Assembly: GCF_000482545.1 (NCBI RefSeq)
Contig: NZ_KI519454.1
Location: 1,958,954-2,022,953 of the forward strand
From: Arthrobacter sp. 35W
GTDB taxonomy: Bacteria; Actinomycetota; Actinomycetes; Actinomycetales; Micrococcaceae
DNA: 64,000 bases
Direction of reading: 5' to 3'
In this document: positions 44,650 to 53,173 of the stretch, piece after piece
Position numbering within the stretch: the stretch's first letter is position 1
How the letters are laid out: each line of letters begins with the position of its first letter
Program-made: the position numbers and the translations under genes
The notes under the pieces: generated by a model
What the model was told of the DNA's origin: nothing
The model's database searches: none
Seen by the model: the letters and a program-made list of their open reading frames with translations, nothing else

Positions 44650-45534
44650 ATGCCCGATATGCCCCCTGCCGAAACGTCCATCGACCCGCACCGTGTGCGC
44701 GCCCTGCTGGCCGCGCAGCACCCTGATCTCGCCGGGCTCCCGTTGGAGCCGTTGGCCAATGGCTGGGACAACACCCTGTTCCGCCTGGGCACCGAGTTCA
44801 CCGTTCGGCTCCCCCGGCGCGCCGCCGCCGTGCCGCTGATTCTGCATGAGCACCGCTGGCTGCCCCAACTGGCTGCAGCAACCACGGTTCCGGTGCCTGT
44901 ACCTGTGCGCCTCGGGGCGCCGTCGCCGGCCTTTGAATGGCCGTGGACCATCACCCGCTGGTTCGACGGCGATGACCTGCTGGGGCTGCCCGTGGCCGAG
45001 CGGACGGCACTCGCCGTCGAGCTGGCCGGATTCGTGGCGGACATCCACCAGGAGGCCCCGGCCGATGCGCCCCGCAACCCCGTGCGCGGCACGCCGCTGT
45101 CCTCCCGGGACGAGGCGTTCCGCGGCAGGCTGGAGCTGGCGGGCATGCCGGATCCGGGCCCATTGCTGGCCAGCTGGCGTGAAAGCCTGGCCGCCCCGGT
45201 CTTTGCCGGACCGGCCCAGTGGATCCACGGTGATCTGCACCCGGGGAACATCCTGGCCAAGGACGGCCGGCTCAGCGCCGTCATCGATTTTGGCGATCTG
45301 GGCCGCGGCGATCCCGCCACGGATCTGGCCACCGCCTGGTTGACCTTCGACGGCGCCGGCCGCCGCCTCTTCATGGAACGGGTGGACGAGCTCACGGGCA
45401 CCGACGCTGCCACGTGGCTGCGTGCCCGCGGTTGGGCGCTGAACATCGGGACCGCCCTGCTGGCACACTCCGACGACAACCCCGCGCTGTACGCCTTGGG
45501 CCGGCATGCCGTGGACGCGGTGCTGGGGTCCTAG
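44650..45534 (+). CDS. Aminoglycoside phosphotransferase (APH)-family kinase
   Basis: A 294-residue protein-kinase-like-fold enzyme. Brenner-type motif WIHGDLHPGNILA holds the catalytic Asp and Asn, and VIDFGDLGRGDPATDLA the Mg-binding Asp. The N-terminal lobe has GWDNTLFRLGTEFTVRLPRR with the phosphate-anchoring region. The family includes antibiotic kinases, but most chromosomal members act on small metabolites such as fructosamine or macrolides; nothing here marks a resistance gene. ATG 44650; divergent from the ROK gene. Confidence 0.88.
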   Translation: MPDMPPAETSIDPHRVRALLAAQHPDLAGLPLEPLANGWDNTLFRLGTEFTVRLPRRAAAVPLILHEHRWLPQLAAATTVPVPVPVRLGAPSPAFEWPWTITRWFDGDDLLGLPVAERTALAVELAGFVADIHQEAPADAPRNPVRGTPLSSRDEAFRGRLELAGMPDPGPLLASWRESLAAPVFAGPAQWIHGDLHPGNILAKDGRLSAVIDFGDLGRGDPATDLATAWLTFDGAGRRLFMERVDELTGTDAATWLRARGWALNIGTALLAHSDDNPALYALGRHAVDAVLGS

Positions 45535-45564
45535 TGCCCAGCGGCCCCTCGCTCGCCCGGGGCC

Positions 45565-46746
45565 CTAGGCTGAGCGGACGCTCAGGGCCACGGTGAACTT
45601 GGGGTTCTTGCCCTGGATCCAGGTGGGGCCGATCCGGCGCTCCAGCTGGGCCCGGTAGTCCAGGTGGTGGTTGTAGACGGTCCACAACTCCCCGCCCGGC
45701 TTGAGCACCCGCGCCGCGGCATCGAAGAGCTTCAAGGCGGCCCCGGCGTGGACGGCCCCGCCCACGTGGAACGGCGGGTTGAGGACCACCAGTTCGGCAC
45801 TGCCAGGGGCAAAGCCTGCCAGGGCATCGTCCTGGACGGCCGTCATTTGCTCCGCCAGGCCATTGGCGGCGGCCGTGGCGGCCGCGCTCGCGACCGCGGC
45901 GGCGGACTGGTCGGTGGCCACCACCGTGAGTTCGGGCCGGTTGGCCGCCACATAGGCGGCAATCACGCCGGAGCCGCAGCCCAGATCGATGGCGGTGGCG
46001 GCACCGGGCTTCATCTTCTCCACGAACGTCAGCAGGAATCGTGTGCCGATGTCCAGCTTGGTGCCGGCAAAGGTGGCGCCGTGGGCGCACAGCCACAGGC
46101 CCAGCTCGTCGTTGAATTCCCTGGCCGGGAAACGCGAGGGCTCGCTGGGGCGCAGTGGTCCGCTGGCCGTGAGCAGCCGGGACTTCTTTGCCGCTAGTGA
46201 TGCCTGGACGGTGCCAAAGGATTCGGCCAGCACCGTGTTCTGCGCGGCCGTCATGTGTTTGACCCGCCCGCCGGCCACCAGCCGCACATCCTCATGGGCG
46301 TACCGGGCGATCAAGTCGGCCACCTCGGCCAGCTCTTCGAGGTTGCGCGGCAACTGCCACAGCACGGTGCGGACGCCCTCGAACAGGGCCGCATCCAGGG
46401 GCATTGAGGTGTAGCTGCCGGCCAGGCCCAGCGCCTCGGCGTTGGCTGCGAGCGCCAGCTCTCCGGAGCGGACATCCTGGTGGACGCGCAGCTCCCCTGC
46501 GTTCCGGCCGTACCGGGCGGCCGTGGCCAGGGCCAGTGCGCCGTAGCGGTCGCCGACGACGGCGATGGGCCAGGCCGCAGGGTCCGCCAGGCGCGCGGCG
46601 GTGCTGTCCAGGATCAGTTCATCCGTGGGGTCCCAGGCGAAGAGGTTGTCCGCCTCTACATCGGGGAAGCGGCGCAGCGCGCTGAAATCAAATGCTGCTG
46701 GTGCCTCTGCGTCCGGGGTGGGTCCGGTCTGCTCACTGCGGCTCAT
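45565..46746 (-). CDS. RsmC/RlmG-like rRNA guanine-N2 methyltransferase
   Basis: A 393-residue protein with a degenerate N-terminal methyltransferase-like half and a catalytic C-terminal half. The SAM-binding motif is AIDLGCGSGVIAAYVA and the target-base motif is LVVLNPPFHVGGAVH, where NPPF is diagnostic of N2-guanine and N6-adenine methylation. FAGTKLDIGTRFLL matches the entry strand of RsmC/RlmG proteins. It probably methylates one guanine in 16S or 23S rRNA; which one cannot be told. Confidence 0.85.
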   Translation of the reverse strand: MSRSEQTGPTPDAEAPAAFDFSALRRFPDVEADNLFAWDPTDELILDSTAARLADPAAWPIAVVGDRYGALALATAARYGRNAGELRVHQDVRSGELALAANAEALGLAGSYTSMPLDAALFEGVRTVLWQLPRNLEELAEVADLIARYAHEDVRLVAGGRVKHMTAAQNTVLAESFGTVQASLAAKKSRLLTASGPLRPSEPSRFPAREFNDELGLWLCAHGATFAGTKLDIGTRFLLTFVEKMKPGAATAIDLGCGSGVIAAYVAANRPELTVVATDQSAAAVASAAATAAANGLAEQMTAVQDDALAGFAPGSAELVVLNPPFHVGGAVHAGAALKLFDAAARVLKPGGELWTVYNHHLDYRAQLERRIGPTWIQGKNPKFTVALSVRSA

Positions 46747-46790
46747 GGCGCCTTTCCACGCGTATTCCCCGGATTCGGGGCCATTGAAGT

Positions 46791-47213
46791 CTAGTCGAGG
46801 GCCAGGGCGTCAACGTAGTACCAGTGTCCGTCCCGGTGGCGGAAGCGGCTGGTTTCCTGCTGCTGGCCCGCGCCGTCGGGGTGGCGGTAGTAGGCACGGA
46901 AGGTGACGACGCCGTCGTCGTCGCCCACCTTCCCGCGGACGGTGTCCAGAATGTCCAGGCGGTACCAGCGCATGTCCTCATCCAGCTCAAGGTCGACCGG
47001 GCGGGTGGCGGGCCACCAGCTGCGCAGCAGGTAGTCTCCATCCCCCGTGGCGAAGGCCGTGAACCGCGAGCGCATGAGCGCCTCCGCGGTGGGCGCAGCG
47101 GAGTCGCCACTGAGATACCGGCCGCAGCACTCGCCGTAGGTGTTCCCGCTGAGGCAGGGGCAGCGGTCCTGTGCATCCGGGGTCCGTGGGAGCTTGGTCG
47201 GGGGCGTCGTCAT
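46791..47213 (-). CDS. YchJ-family protein with SEC-C zinc motif
   Basis: A 140-residue protein of the YchJ/UPF0225 type. The N-terminal SEC-C-like zinc knuckle CPCLSGNTYGECCGRYL (near residue 20) is followed by an NTF2-like domain (ALMRSRFTAFATGDGDYLLRSWW, then TFRAYYRHPDGAGQQQETSRF). Function is unknown; SEC-C knuckles in other proteins bind SecB or ribosomes. ATG 47213 is chosen over an upstream in-frame start in the divergent promoter. Start-to-start distance to the polyketide synthase gene is about 75 bp. Confidence 0.85.
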   Translation of the reverse strand: MTTPPTKLPRTPDAQDRCPCLSGNTYGECCGRYLSGDSAAPTAEALMRSRFTAFATGDGDYLLRSWWPATRPVDLELDEDMRWYRLDILDTVRGKVGDDDGVVTFRAYYRHPDGAGQQQETSRFRHRDGHWYYVDALALD

Positions 47214-47288
47214 GGGTCCATTATCCCCGCGGTGTTCCCCGTCCTTCGGCCTCCCTTGCCTGTCGGAGGGTGCGTGCAACAATGAACC

Positions 47289-48443
47289 ATGACGGTGACG
47301 CTGATGTCTCTTCAAACCGCAGTTCCGCCCACCATCTTGGTGCAATCACAGGTACGTGACGTCTTTGCCGCGCAGCCTGGATTGACCCGGTTGGGGGCGC
47401 GGCTGGTGCAGACCTGCTTCGACTCCGCCGCCATCGACACGCGGCATACAGCGTTGGCCGAGCTGACCTTGGATTCCGACGTTGAGAATCCCGTCTTCTA
47501 CGATCCCGCCACCGGTGGCCTGTTCAGCCCCAGCACCAAGACCCGCAATGACATCTTCGCCCGTGAGGCCACTCCCCTGTTCATCGAGGCCGCGCAGAAG
47601 GCTTTGGACGCCTGTGCAGGCATCGGCCCGGAGGATGTGACCCATGTTGTCACCGTCTCCTGCACCGGCTTCTTCAATCCCGGCCCGGACTACAAGGTGG
47701 TGCGCGGTCTGGGGCTGAGCCCCTCGGTGCAGCGCTACCATCTGGGGTTCATGGGCTGCTATGCCGCCTTCCCCGCACTTCGGGCCGCCGCGGCCTTTTG
47801 CCAAGCGGATCCAACGGCCGTGGTGCTGGTGGTTTCCGTCGAGCTGTGCAGCCTGCATGTGCGCTCCTCCTCCGATCCGGACACCATCATGGGCTCGGCC
47901 CTGTTCGGCGACGGCGCCGCGGCGGCCATTGTCAGCGCCCGGGAGCTGCCCCAGCCTCATGCCGTGGCCACCTTGGATGCCTTCGAAACCATCCTGACGC
48001 CGGTGGGTGAGGATGCCATGGCCTGGAACATTGGGGACGAGGGCTTTGAGATGGTGCTGGGCACCTACGTCCCGCACATCATCGATGACCACATTGTTGG
48101 CGCCTTGGCTCCGCTGCTGGGCACCGAGCCCGCCCTGGCCGCCGCGCCCTATGCGGACATCAAGCACTGGGCCATCCACCCCGGCGGCCGTTCCATCCTG
48201 GACAAGGTGGAGGCCAAGCTGGGGTTGAGCGAGGAGCAGCTGGTCCCGGCGCGCGCCATCCTGCGCAGCCACGGCAATATGAGCTCGGCCACTGTGTTGT
48301 TTGTCCTCAAACACATTCTGGAGAACGACGACGGCGTACCCGGTCCGGTTGGCGGAGCCGGCGAGCGCATTTGTTCCATGGCCTTTGGCCCGGGCCTGAC
48401 AGTGGAGACGGCCCTGCTGACCAAGGTGGCACCGGCGCCATGA
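47289..48443 (+). CDS. Type III polyketide synthase
   Basis: A 384-residue chalcone/stilbene-synthase-fold enzyme that extends an acyl-CoA starter with malonyl-CoA and cyclizes the product. The catalytic triad is complete: Cys157 in GFMGCYAAFPALR, His297 in WAIHPGG, Asn330 in SHGNMSSAT. ATG 47289; the stop overlaps the methyltransferase start (ATGA). The set of type III PKS, methyltransferase and flavin hydroxylase is the same as the srsABC phenolic-lipid operon of Streptomyces griseus, so an alkylresorcinol or alkylpyrone-derived quinone lipid is the likely product class. Starter specificity is not readable. Confidence 0.92.
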   Translation: MTVTLMSLQTAVPPTILVQSQVRDVFAAQPGLTRLGARLVQTCFDSAAIDTRHTALAELTLDSDVENPVFYDPATGGLFSPSTKTRNDIFAREATPLFIEAAQKALDACAGIGPEDVTHVVTVSCTGFFNPGPDYKVVRGLGLSPSVQRYHLGFMGCYAAFPALRAAAAFCQADPTAVVLVVSVELCSLHVRSSSDPDTIMGSALFGDGAAAAIVSARELPQPHAVATLDAFETILTPVGEDAMAWNIGDEGFEMVLGTYVPHIIDDHIVGALAPLLGTEPALAAAPYADIKHWAIHPGGRSILDKVEAKLGLSEEQLVPARAILRSHGNMSSATVLFVLKHILENDDGVPGPVGGAGERICSMAFGPGLTVETALLTKVAPAP

Positions 48444-49171
48444 CCACGGACCGCCAGCCTCCCTTCCCCCCGCTGGGGTTTCTGCGGCAGCGGGATGCGG
48501 AACTGCGCGAGGAGATGGACAGTCCCGATGCCGATCCGGAGGCCCTTGAGGCGACCTATGGGCACTTTGCCCGGGTCAACACCGCCGTCGCGGGCTGGCG
48601 GGGAGTCTACGAGGACCACATCCGCCCACTGCTCAGCGCCACCAAGCGGACGCATGCCCTGGACATCGGCAGCGGCGCCGGGGACATTGCGGCAGCGCTG
48701 GCCCGGTGGGCCCGCGCCGACTCCCTGCGCCTGCACATCACGGCCCTTGACCCGGATCCCCGCGCCCACAACTACGCCACCCGCCACCCCTCGGCCCTGG
48801 GGGTGGACTATTTGCAGGGACATTCGGCGGAGCTGGTGGCCAGGGGTGCACACTTCGACATCGTGATCTCCAACCACCTGTTGCACCACCTCTCCGCAGC
48901 CGAGCTGCAGAACCTGCTGTCCGACTCCGTCGCACTGTCCCGGCGGCTGGCCATCCACAGCGACATCCGCCGCCACCCAATGGCCTACGCCCTCTTTTCC
49001 GCCGGTACGCTGCCCTGGTTCCGCGGCTCCTTCATCCGGCACGACGGGCTGGCTTCCATCCGCCGCAGCTACACGGCCCAGGAACTGGCCCAGGTTGCAC
49101 CCCCGGGGTGGACGGTTGAAACCCGGCCGCCCTTCCGGAACCTGCTGATCCACCGCGGCCCCGATGCCTGA
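48440..49171 (+). CDS. SAM-dependent class I methyltransferase of the polyketide cluster
   Basis: A 243-residue Rossmann-fold methyltransferase. The SAM loop is ALDIGSGAGDIAAALARWA, motif II TALDPDPRAHNYA, and FDIVISNHLLHHLSAAELQNLL is the post-motif region. It overlaps both neighbours (4 bp with the PKS, 8 bp with the hydroxylase), so the three proteins are made together; O- or C-methylation of the polyketide or phenol is inferred. In the srs operon the methyltransferase is of a different, membrane-bound type, so the chemistry may differ. Confidence 0.87.
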   Translation: MTTDRQPPFPPLGFLRQRDAELREEMDSPDADPEALEATYGHFARVNTAVAGWRGVYEDHIRPLLSATKRTHALDIGSGAGDIAAALARWARADSLRLHITALDPDPRAHNYATRHPSALGVDYLQGHSAELVARGAHFDIVISNHLLHHLSAAELQNLLSDSVALSRRLAIHSDIRRHPMAYALFSAGTLPWFRGSFIRHDGLASIRRSYTAQELAQVAPPGWTVETRPPFRNLLIHRGPDA

Positions 49172-50318
49172 GCCGGCCATGCTGGACGTTGCCATCGTGG
49201 GCGGCGGCCCCGTGGGCCTGTGCCTGGCCTCGCTTCTGGCGGCCCACGGCATCACGGTGGCAGTCTTCGAACAACGCCCCAGCAACGGCACCCACACCCG
49301 GGCGATAGGCATCCACCCGCCGGGACTGGCAGTCCTTGACACCATCGGTGCAGCCGAGCCCCTCCTGGCCAGGGGCATCAGGATCCAGCACGGCCGCGCC
49401 ATTGCCCAAGGGCGAACGGTGGCGGGCATCGATTTCGCCCTCGCCGATCCCACCCGCCCCTATGTGCTGGCCGTACCCCAGCCCGTCACCCAATCGGTGT
49501 TGGAGGAACGGCTCGAGCAACTGGCTCCTGGCGCCCTGCACCGCGGCAGCCGGATCACCGCCGCCCACAGCTACGCAGACGAGGCCCGGTTGACGGGCAC
49601 CGTTGGCGGCAAGACTCTTGCGGTGCGCTCGCGGTTTCTGGTGGGGGCCGACGGCGCCCGCTCCACCGTCCGCAGGCAGCTGGGCATCCCCACGCGGGCC
49701 TTCTCCTACCCAGACCACTATCTGATGGGCGATTTCCCCGCCGATGGTCTGGGCGAGGACACCGCACTGCTCTATCTCTCCTCTGACGGCATTGTGGAGT
49801 CATTCCCGCTGCCCCACGGAATCCGCCGCTGGGTGGCACGCATGCCCGGCCCCGTTGCCCAACCCAGCGCAGACCACCTGGCCGGCATCATCGAGGCCAG
49901 GACCGGCGTCGTCGTCTCCGCCGGGGAGCATTCGATGCTCAGCAGCTTTGGCGTGCGGGCACAGCTGGCCGGGTCCATGGTCCAGGGGCGTGCGGCGCTC
50001 ATCGGCGATGCCGCCCACGAGATCAGCCCCATTGGCGGGTTGGGCATGAACCTAGGCTGGCTCGATGCCGCAGCACTGGCACCGATCATTGCGACGGCCC
50101 TGGCCGGCGGCACTGTGGGCGCCCAGCTTGACGTGTTTGAACGCAGCAGAATGGCAGCCGCTCGACGCGCCATGGGGCACTCAGCGCTGAATATGACATT
50201 GGGACGCCCGGCGCCCGAAACTGTTTTGAGGGCCCGAAACTCCTTGATTGGCGCGGTTCTTCGGCACCCAGCGGCCCAGACTGCGGTCGCCAAACGGTTC
50301 ACCATGACCCAGCACTAG
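49164..50318 (+). CDS. FAD-dependent monooxygenase of the polyketide cluster
   Basis: A 384-residue flavoprotein of the aromatic hydroxylase type. Dinucleotide-binding motif DVAIVGGGPVGLCLASLLAAHG at the N terminus, FLVGADGARSTVRRQLG (the DG motif) in the middle, and ALIGDAAHEISPIGGLGMNLGWLDA (the GD motif) near residue 280. It would hydroxylate an aromatic polyketide at the expense of NAD(P)H and O2. ATG 49164 lies within the end of the methyltransferase gene (8-bp overlap). Last gene of the operon. Confidence 0.92.
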   Translation: MPEPAMLDVAIVGGGPVGLCLASLLAAHGITVAVFEQRPSNGTHTRAIGIHPPGLAVLDTIGAAEPLLARGIRIQHGRAIAQGRTVAGIDFALADPTRPYVLAVPQPVTQSVLEERLEQLAPGALHRGSRITAAHSYADEARLTGTVGGKTLAVRSRFLVGADGARSTVRRQLGIPTRAFSYPDHYLMGDFPADGLGEDTALLYLSSDGIVESFPLPHGIRRWVARMPGPVAQPSADHLAGIIEARTGVVVSAGEHSMLSSFGVRAQLAGSMVQGRAALIGDAAHEISPIGGLGMNLGWLDAAALAPIIATALAGGTVGAQLDVFERSRMAAARRAMGHSALNMTLGRPAPETVLRARNSLIGAVLRHPAAQTAVAKRFTMTQH

Positions 50319-50379
50319 GTTTCCCGGCCATTCCCATGTAGACTGGAACGCAGTTGTAGTGTTGCGCATTTTGAATTTC

Positions 50380-50467
50380 AAGCGGCGAAACCCAATAGGG
50401 CTAGCCGCTTTTGTTGTAAAAGCGGAAAATGAACGCCGCAGCTGAGCGATTCCGACAGTCGGAGTCG
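50380..50467 (+). promoter_or_regulatory. Leader of the cold-shock gene with competing hairpins
   Basis: In the 177-bp leader, AAGCGGC (50380-50386) can pair with GCCGCTT (50404-50410), but the same segment also fits AAAAGCGG (50418-50425) through CCGCTTTT. The two hairpins exclude each other. A third hairpin, TCCGAC-A-GTCGGA, lies at about 50451-50463, before the ribosome-binding site. The first hairpin plus TTTTGTT also resembles a terminator for the polyketide operon. Confidence 0.5.
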
Positions 50468-50495
50468 CCTCACACTGAGTAAGGAAATATTCAAA

Positions 50496-50699
50496 ATGGC
50501 AAAAGGTACCGTGAAGTGGTTCAACGCTGAAAAGGGCTTCGGCTTTATCGCTCCGGAAGACGGCAGCGCCGATGTCTTCGCTCACTACTCCGCAATCAAC
50601 GCCGGCGGCTACCGCTCCCTCGAGGAGAACCAGGTTGTCACCTTCGAGACCGAGCAGGGCCCCAAGGGTCCCCAGGCCGTCAACATCCAGGTTGCATAG
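50496..50699 (+). CDS. cspA: Cold-shock protein (CspA family)
   Basis: A 67-residue single cold-shock-domain protein that binds single-stranded nucleic acid and prevents RNA structure. RNP1 is KGFGFIAP and RNP2 is VFAHYSAI; it opens with the usual [17 protein letters not shown] 50496 follows AAGGAAA. Followed directly by a strong terminator, so it is monocistronic. The leader can adopt alternative folds, a common feature of temperature-responsive csp genes. Confidence 0.97.
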   Translation: MAKGTVKWFNAEKGFGFIAPEDGSADVFAHYSAINAGGYRSLEENQVVTFETEQGPKGPQAVNIQVA

Positions 50700-50715
50700 T
50701 CTTTAGACTTTTCTG

Positions 50716-50755
50716 ACAGTAGGGCGGGAGATTTTCTCCCGCCCTACTGTTGTTT
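50716..50755 (+). terminator. Intrinsic terminator after the cold-shock gene
   Basis: Perfect 16-bp stem (50716-50731 with 50735-50750, loop TTT) followed by TGTTT, 16 bp after the stop codon. Confidence 0.93.
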
Positions 50756-50819
50756 AACCACCCCGCTGGTCGAGCATGGAGACCCCGTGACCCTGCCGCC
50801 CAACTGGCAGACTAGTCCC

Positions 50820-51383
50820 ATGGCTACCATTCCCGGGCACTCCAACACTGCCCTCCTCGTGATCGACATGCAGGTGGACGTTCTGGCCTGCTGCTTTGAC
50901 CGGGACTCCATCATGGACCGGACCGCCGCACTGGTGAACCGGGCGCGGGCCGATTCGATCCCCGTCATCTGGGTGCAGCACGCCGACGAAGAGCTTGTCC
51001 ACGGCAGCGACGGCTGGCAGATCGCCGCTCCCCTGGTTCCGCTGGACACCGATCCCAATATATTCAAGAACTATCGTGACTCGTTCGTCGAGACAACCCT
51101 CCGGGGTGTCCTGTCCGCCGCCAAAGTGTCGCGCCTGGTCATCGCCGGAGCCCAGAGCGACTACTGCGTACGCACCACGGCCCAGCGCGCCGCAGCCGAC
51201 GGATACGACGTCGTTTTGGTCAGCGACTGCCACACCACCACCGACACGGAATTTGGCGGAGTCGGCGTCAGCGGCGAGCAGATCGTCGCGCACACCAACC
51301 AGTATTTCCAAGGCTTCCGCTACCCCGGACAGCAGATCGGCATCGCCACCCACGACGTCGTTGGCCTCGGCGGCCCGCTGTAG
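50820..51383 (+). CDS. Isochorismatase-family cysteine hydrolase
   Basis: A 187-residue cysteine hydrolase. The catalytic Asp is in LLVIDMQVDV, the Lys in IFKNYRDSF and the nucleophile Cys in AGAQSDYCVRTTAQRAAADGYDVVLVSDC. The family includes nicotinamidases, N-carbamoylsarcosine hydrolases and isochorismatases; the sequence lacks a recognisable nicotinamidase metal site, so the substrate is open. ATG 50820 is preferred over a GTG at 50787, although neither has a strong ribosome-binding site. Confidence 0.87.
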   Translation: MATIPGHSNTALLVIDMQVDVLACCFDRDSIMDRTAALVNRARADSIPVIWVQHADEELVHGSDGWQIAAPLVPLDTDPNIFKNYRDSFVETTLRGVLSAAKVSRLVIAGAQSDYCVRTTAQRAAADGYDVVLVSDCHTTTDTEFGGVGVSGEQIVAHTNQYFQGFRYPGQQIGIATHDVVGLGGPL

Positions 51384-51486
51384 CCAGCGGGCAGAGCCGC
51401 AAACTGCCTGTGGAAAACCTTTGGACGCATCTCGTGATCTGCGCTACTTTTAACGCACCCAGCTCACGGATCACTTGGGGGATCGC

Positions 51487-52176
51487 ATGGTCACATCGTC
51501 TCGGCCCACCAGTCCTGCTCGCCAGAGGGCTCCACGGTGGCCGCTGGGCGCCGCATTGGCCCTTGCCGCACTGATTCCGCTGGCCAGCTGCAGTGGCCCT
51601 GCAGAGGCCGGTGGAACACCCTCGACGGCGGGAGGTTCAACGAGTTCCGCGGCACCATCAGCGACGCTGACACCGACACCAACGGCCAAACCCGTGTACA
51701 AGCCGGCCGACGCATCCGGCCCCGCACAAAACGTCCCCGTCCCGGTCAAGCCGGCCATTGCTGATGAATTCTCCAAAGAAGGCATCGAGGCATTCGCCAA
51801 ATATTGGTACGCGACGCTTGACTACGCATACGAAAGCGGTGATCTCGGTCCATTGGGCGCAATCACAGGGCCCAACTGTGAGGCGTGTGCAGGTGCTACA
51901 AAAACGGTGACGAAATGGTTTTCGGACGGAAGATGGATAGCCGGCGGGCGGTTTGACATCTCAGCAACTCAATCCAAATTTGTAGAAACTGATGAAGGTC
52001 TCTATCAAGTGATTATTCAGCTGAAATTGGAAGAGGCCTCGTTCTATGGAACGGACGGCAAACTTAGCAACACTGTTCCTGCCTCTGCACTCCTCGGCGA
52101 CATCATCGAAGCGCGCCACGATGGTCATACTTGGAAAGCGGAAAACGTCGCGCACATGTTCGGCGCAGGTTCATGA
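51487..52176 (+). CDS. DUF6318-family lipoprotein
   Basis: A 229-residue secreted lipoprotein: basic N terminus, hydrophobic stretch and a lipobox LASC with the lipidated Cys at residue 35, then a Ser/Thr/Pro linker and a folded domain (GIEAFAKYWYATLDYAYESGDLGPLGAITGPNCEACAG). The last part matches DUF6318, a family I know only from Arthrobacter relatives; it resembles NTF2-like folds. ATG 51487 follows GGGGG. The stop overlaps the next gene (ATGA), so the two proteins form an exported pair. The 3' half is less GC-rich than the surroundings. Confidence 0.82.
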   Translation: MVTSSRPTSPARQRAPRWPLGAALALAALIPLASCSGPAEAGGTPSTAGGSTSSAAPSATLTPTPTAKPVYKPADASGPAQNVPVPVKPAIADEFSKEGIEAFAKYWYATLDYAYESGDLGPLGAITGPNCEACAGATKTVTKWFSDGRWIAGGRFDISATQSKFVETDEGLYQVIIQLKLEEASFYGTDGKLSNTVPASALLGDIIEARHDGHTWKAENVAHMFGAGS

Positions 52177-53081
52177 CACGCAAGAATCTAGTCACTTCGT
52201 CACTATCAATAGTGGTCCTGGCCATGGTGCTAGGACTACCGATGGGGCAGCCACAGGCTCGTGCCGACGATTCAGGTGACATTGGCAATACTTGGACTGG
52301 CGAGGGGGTCGGTAGTCAAGGGTGGCATCTAGACCCCGGATCCGGGGAATGGACGGATGCTCCAATTTTTGGTCCAGAAGATCCATACCAGTATTCATAC
52401 ACATTGCTTTGCTTGGACAAGAACGACAGTTTTAGTCTTTCCTGCCGCGAGCAGTTGCGGCTCTGTTCAGCGGGTGACGACGGTCAACTTGTCCAGTGGT
52501 TGCAATCAATAAAGCTCTTGGATCCTCCGGTCTACGAAAACGTCGGCAATCCAACGTGCGTCTACGACACCAAGCCCCGGGACATCCTGGAGGAAATCGC
52601 CGCCCAGATCCAGCATGAGTTCCAGCAATCCCCCGTCATCGCAGCAAGCGTAGCCAGCCAGCCGGGCCCACACACGCTCCGCGGCGCCGAAACAAACTTC
52701 TACGCAACCGCCGTCGAGCAGTCCTTTGACATCACCCTGCTGGGCCAGCGCGTCCACATCACCGCCACGCCGATTGCCTACACGTGGAACTATGGCGACG
52801 GCGCAATGCTCGGGCCCACGCCGTACCCCGGCGCTCCCCTGCCGGAGGACCGCTGGGGTGAAGCTACGCAGACAAGCCACATCTACACGCAGACAGGCGA
52901 CTACTCTGCCGCGGTCACCACGCATTTCAGGGGCACGTACAGCGTCAATGGCGGCCCGGACCTGCCCATCCCCGGCCAGGGTGATTTCACCTCCGCAGGA
53001 CTGCCCCTGAGCGTCTGGCGGTCCATCACCAAGAACTACGCGGACAATTGCCTGCAGAACCCCCGGGGAAACGGCTGCTAG
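52173..53081 (+). CDS. Secreted protein with PKD-like domain, partner of DUF6318 lipoprotein
   Basis: A 302-residue exported protein. The signal peptide (TSSLSIVVLAMVLGLPMG, likely cut after QARA near residue 30) leads to an acidic, Trp/Gly-rich N-terminal region, six or more cysteines, and a PKD-like beta domain marked by YTWNYGDGAMLGPTPYP and TSHIYTQTGDYSAAVTTHF. Its start overlaps the stop of the lipoprotein gene. The first third uses more A/T-rich codons than the rest. Surface or cell-wall location is likely; function unknown. Confidence 0.8.
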   Translation: MTRKNLVTSSLSIVVLAMVLGLPMGQPQARADDSGDIGNTWTGEGVGSQGWHLDPGSGEWTDAPIFGPEDPYQYSYTLLCLDKNDSFSLSCREQLRLCSAGDDGQLVQWLQSIKLLDPPVYENVGNPTCVYDTKPRDILEEIAAQIQHEFQQSPVIAASVASQPGPHTLRGAETNFYATAVEQSFDITLLGQRVHITATPIAYTWNYGDGAMLGPTPYPGAPLPEDRWGEATQTSHIYTQTGDYSAAVTTHFRGTYSVNGGPDLPIPGQGDFTSAGLPLSVWRSITKNYADNCLQNPRGNGC

Positions 53082-53173
53082 GTAGACGAACCACGTCCGG
53101 ATTCATCGTGGATCGGCCAGCAACATTGCGCCATCCATTGCCGCGATTCACGGCTCCGCCCACCGCCTTGTTG

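Noticed and set aside
44650-45534. APH-family gene as an antibiotic-resistance determinant
   Set aside because: Chromosomal APH-fold kinases are very common in this lineage and the sequence shows no link to a known resistance subfamily or mobile context.
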